Source: Desulfovibrionaceae bacterium | GTDB lineage: Bacteria > Desulfobacterota > Desulfovibrionia > Desulfovibrionales > Desulfovibrionaceae | Length of the DNA stretch: 16,893 nucleotides | Assembly: GCA_017613475.1 (NCBI GenBank) | Contig: JAGADT010000133.1 | Coordinates: 1-16,893, forward strand | Direction of reading: 5' to 3' | Part shown: in pieces, positions 16,387-16,893 of the stretch | Layout of the letters: every line of letters begins with the position of its first letter | How positions within the stretch are numbered: position 1 is the stretch's first letter | Program-made: the position numbers and the translations under genes | The notes under the pieces: generated by a model | Seen by the model: the letters and a program-made list of their open reading frames with translations, nothing else | The model's database searches: none | What the model was told of the DNA's origin: nothing

Positions 16387-16893
16387 ATGCCTGTGCGTTT
16401 ATTGAAAGAACTTGCCCTGATGCTGGAAGAGGCGCCTTCTTCAGCGCGGATTCAGAAAGCGCTTGAGTGCCTGGCAGGCGCGTTTTCCTGCGCGCAGGGG
16501 GCCCTGTTCCTGCTTCTTCCGGACAGCACAATGGCGCATGTGCCGGCCAGCGTTGGCGTAGAGCCCTCGAGGCGGGAAACCATCCGCCTTTCCAGGATGC
16601 TGACGGATATCCTCCAAAGCGGGGAAGTCCATGTCCTGGCCGGGAAAAAGCTTGGGAGCGACGGCGCCCTCCTTGCGGATGCCGCGTATGAGCTGCATGT
16701 TTTACCATTGCGTAGAAATGATGAGCATGTGGGCGCGCTCTTCCTTGCGGCGGAGCGGGGGAAAAGCCTTTCCGCAGAGCCGCTGAAGGCCGCTGCCGCG
16801 CTCCTGGCGGCTGTGGCGGATACCCAGCGCCCCCAGGCGGGCGGGGCTGTGCCTGGCGGCAGCCGGCCTTACGGGTTTGTGGGCGGCTCTCCG
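16387..16893 (+). CDS. Sigma-54-dependent activator with GAF domain (NifA/NtrC-like), 5' part
   Basis: The frame is open through the window edge, giving 169 residues. Residues about 5-150 read as a GAF sensor domain: a helical start (LLKELALMLEEAPSSARIQK), an alternating strand core with ALFLLLPD, and a second half with LHVLPLRRNDEHVGALFLAAE. A Gly/Pro/Gln-rich linker follows (about 151-162). The last residues, YGFVGGSP, resemble the start of a sigma-54-interacting AAA+ domain (F-[IV]-G-x-S). That layout is the NifA type of enhancer-binding protein. A stop in frame at 16351 makes the ATG at 16387 the first start; GGAGG lies 13 nt ahead, rather far. Divergent placement next to a sigma-54-driven glnN suggests it activates glnN and possibly amt. 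The AAA+ and DNA-binding parts are outside the window, so the call is moderate. Confidence 0.68.
   Translation, partial: MPVRLLKELALMLEEAPSSARIQKALECLAGAFSCAQGALFLLLPDSTMAHVPASVGVEPSRRETIRLSRMLTDILQSGEVHVLAGKKLGSDGALLADAAYELHVLPLRRNDEHVGALFLAAERGKSLSAEPLKAAAALLAAVADTQRPQAGGAVPGGSRPYGFVGGSP

Noticed and set aside
16140..16466. Plus-strand frame of 108 codons in the glnN-regulator gap
   Set aside because: It crosses regulatory sites and the start of the regulator gene, has no family features, and shows no convincing ribosome binding site.

Overview
The window is a densely packed stretch of bacterial chromosome, GC-rich in its genes with AT-richer regulatory gaps. It looks like a nitrogen-assimilation region. 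Ten complete genes and the 5' end of an eleventh (an ammonium transporter) lie on the minus strand. One gene, truncated by the window edge, reads out on the plus strand at the right end. The combination of type III glutamine synthetase, DapL-type lysine/peptidoglycan synthesis, sigma-54 promoters and a NifA/NtrC-like activator suggests an anaerobic Gram-negative, perhaps of the Desulfovibrionaceae. That placement rests on gene content and recall of the family, and was not tested.

In order of transcription (right to left), the start of a GAF-domain sigma-54 activator (16387 to the edge, plus strand) is divergent from glnN (type III glutamine synthetase). GlnN has a near-perfect -24/-12 promoter. 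After a 150-bp gap holding a strong hairpin come dapF and dapL (meso-diaminopimelate synthesis), nadE (NAD+ synthase) and gltB (large subunit of glutamate synthase). Only 21 bp later a compact five-gene cassette begins: a circularly permuted ATP-grasp protein, an alpha-E protein, a transglutaminase-like protease and two AstE/aspartoacylase-type M14 proteins. Its genes overlap or are 10-13 bp apart. A 345-bp gap then holds a hairpin and a second sigma-54 promoter, which drives the ammonium transporter at the left edge.

Read together: the transporter and glnN bring ammonium in and fix it as glutamine, and gltB turns glutamine into glutamate. DapL uses glutamate as amino donor, and nadE uses ammonia or glutamine nitrogen. 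The two nitrogen-scavenging genes have sigma-54 promoters and the divergent gene encodes a plausible activator, so the region looks like a local nitrogen regulon.

The most unusual points are three. NadE keeps its synthetase domain, but its glutaminase (nitrilase) domain has apparently lost the catalytic Lys and Cys, implying free ammonia as nitrogen source. The ATP-grasp/alpha-E/transglutaminase/M14/M14 cassette, which looks like a make-and-break system for a peptide or amide-linked product, sits directly behind glutamate synthase. One of the two M14 paralogues has Arg in place of a zinc-binding His, which suggests an active/inactive pair. No tRNA, rRNA, CRISPR array, insertion sequence or phage gene was seen.
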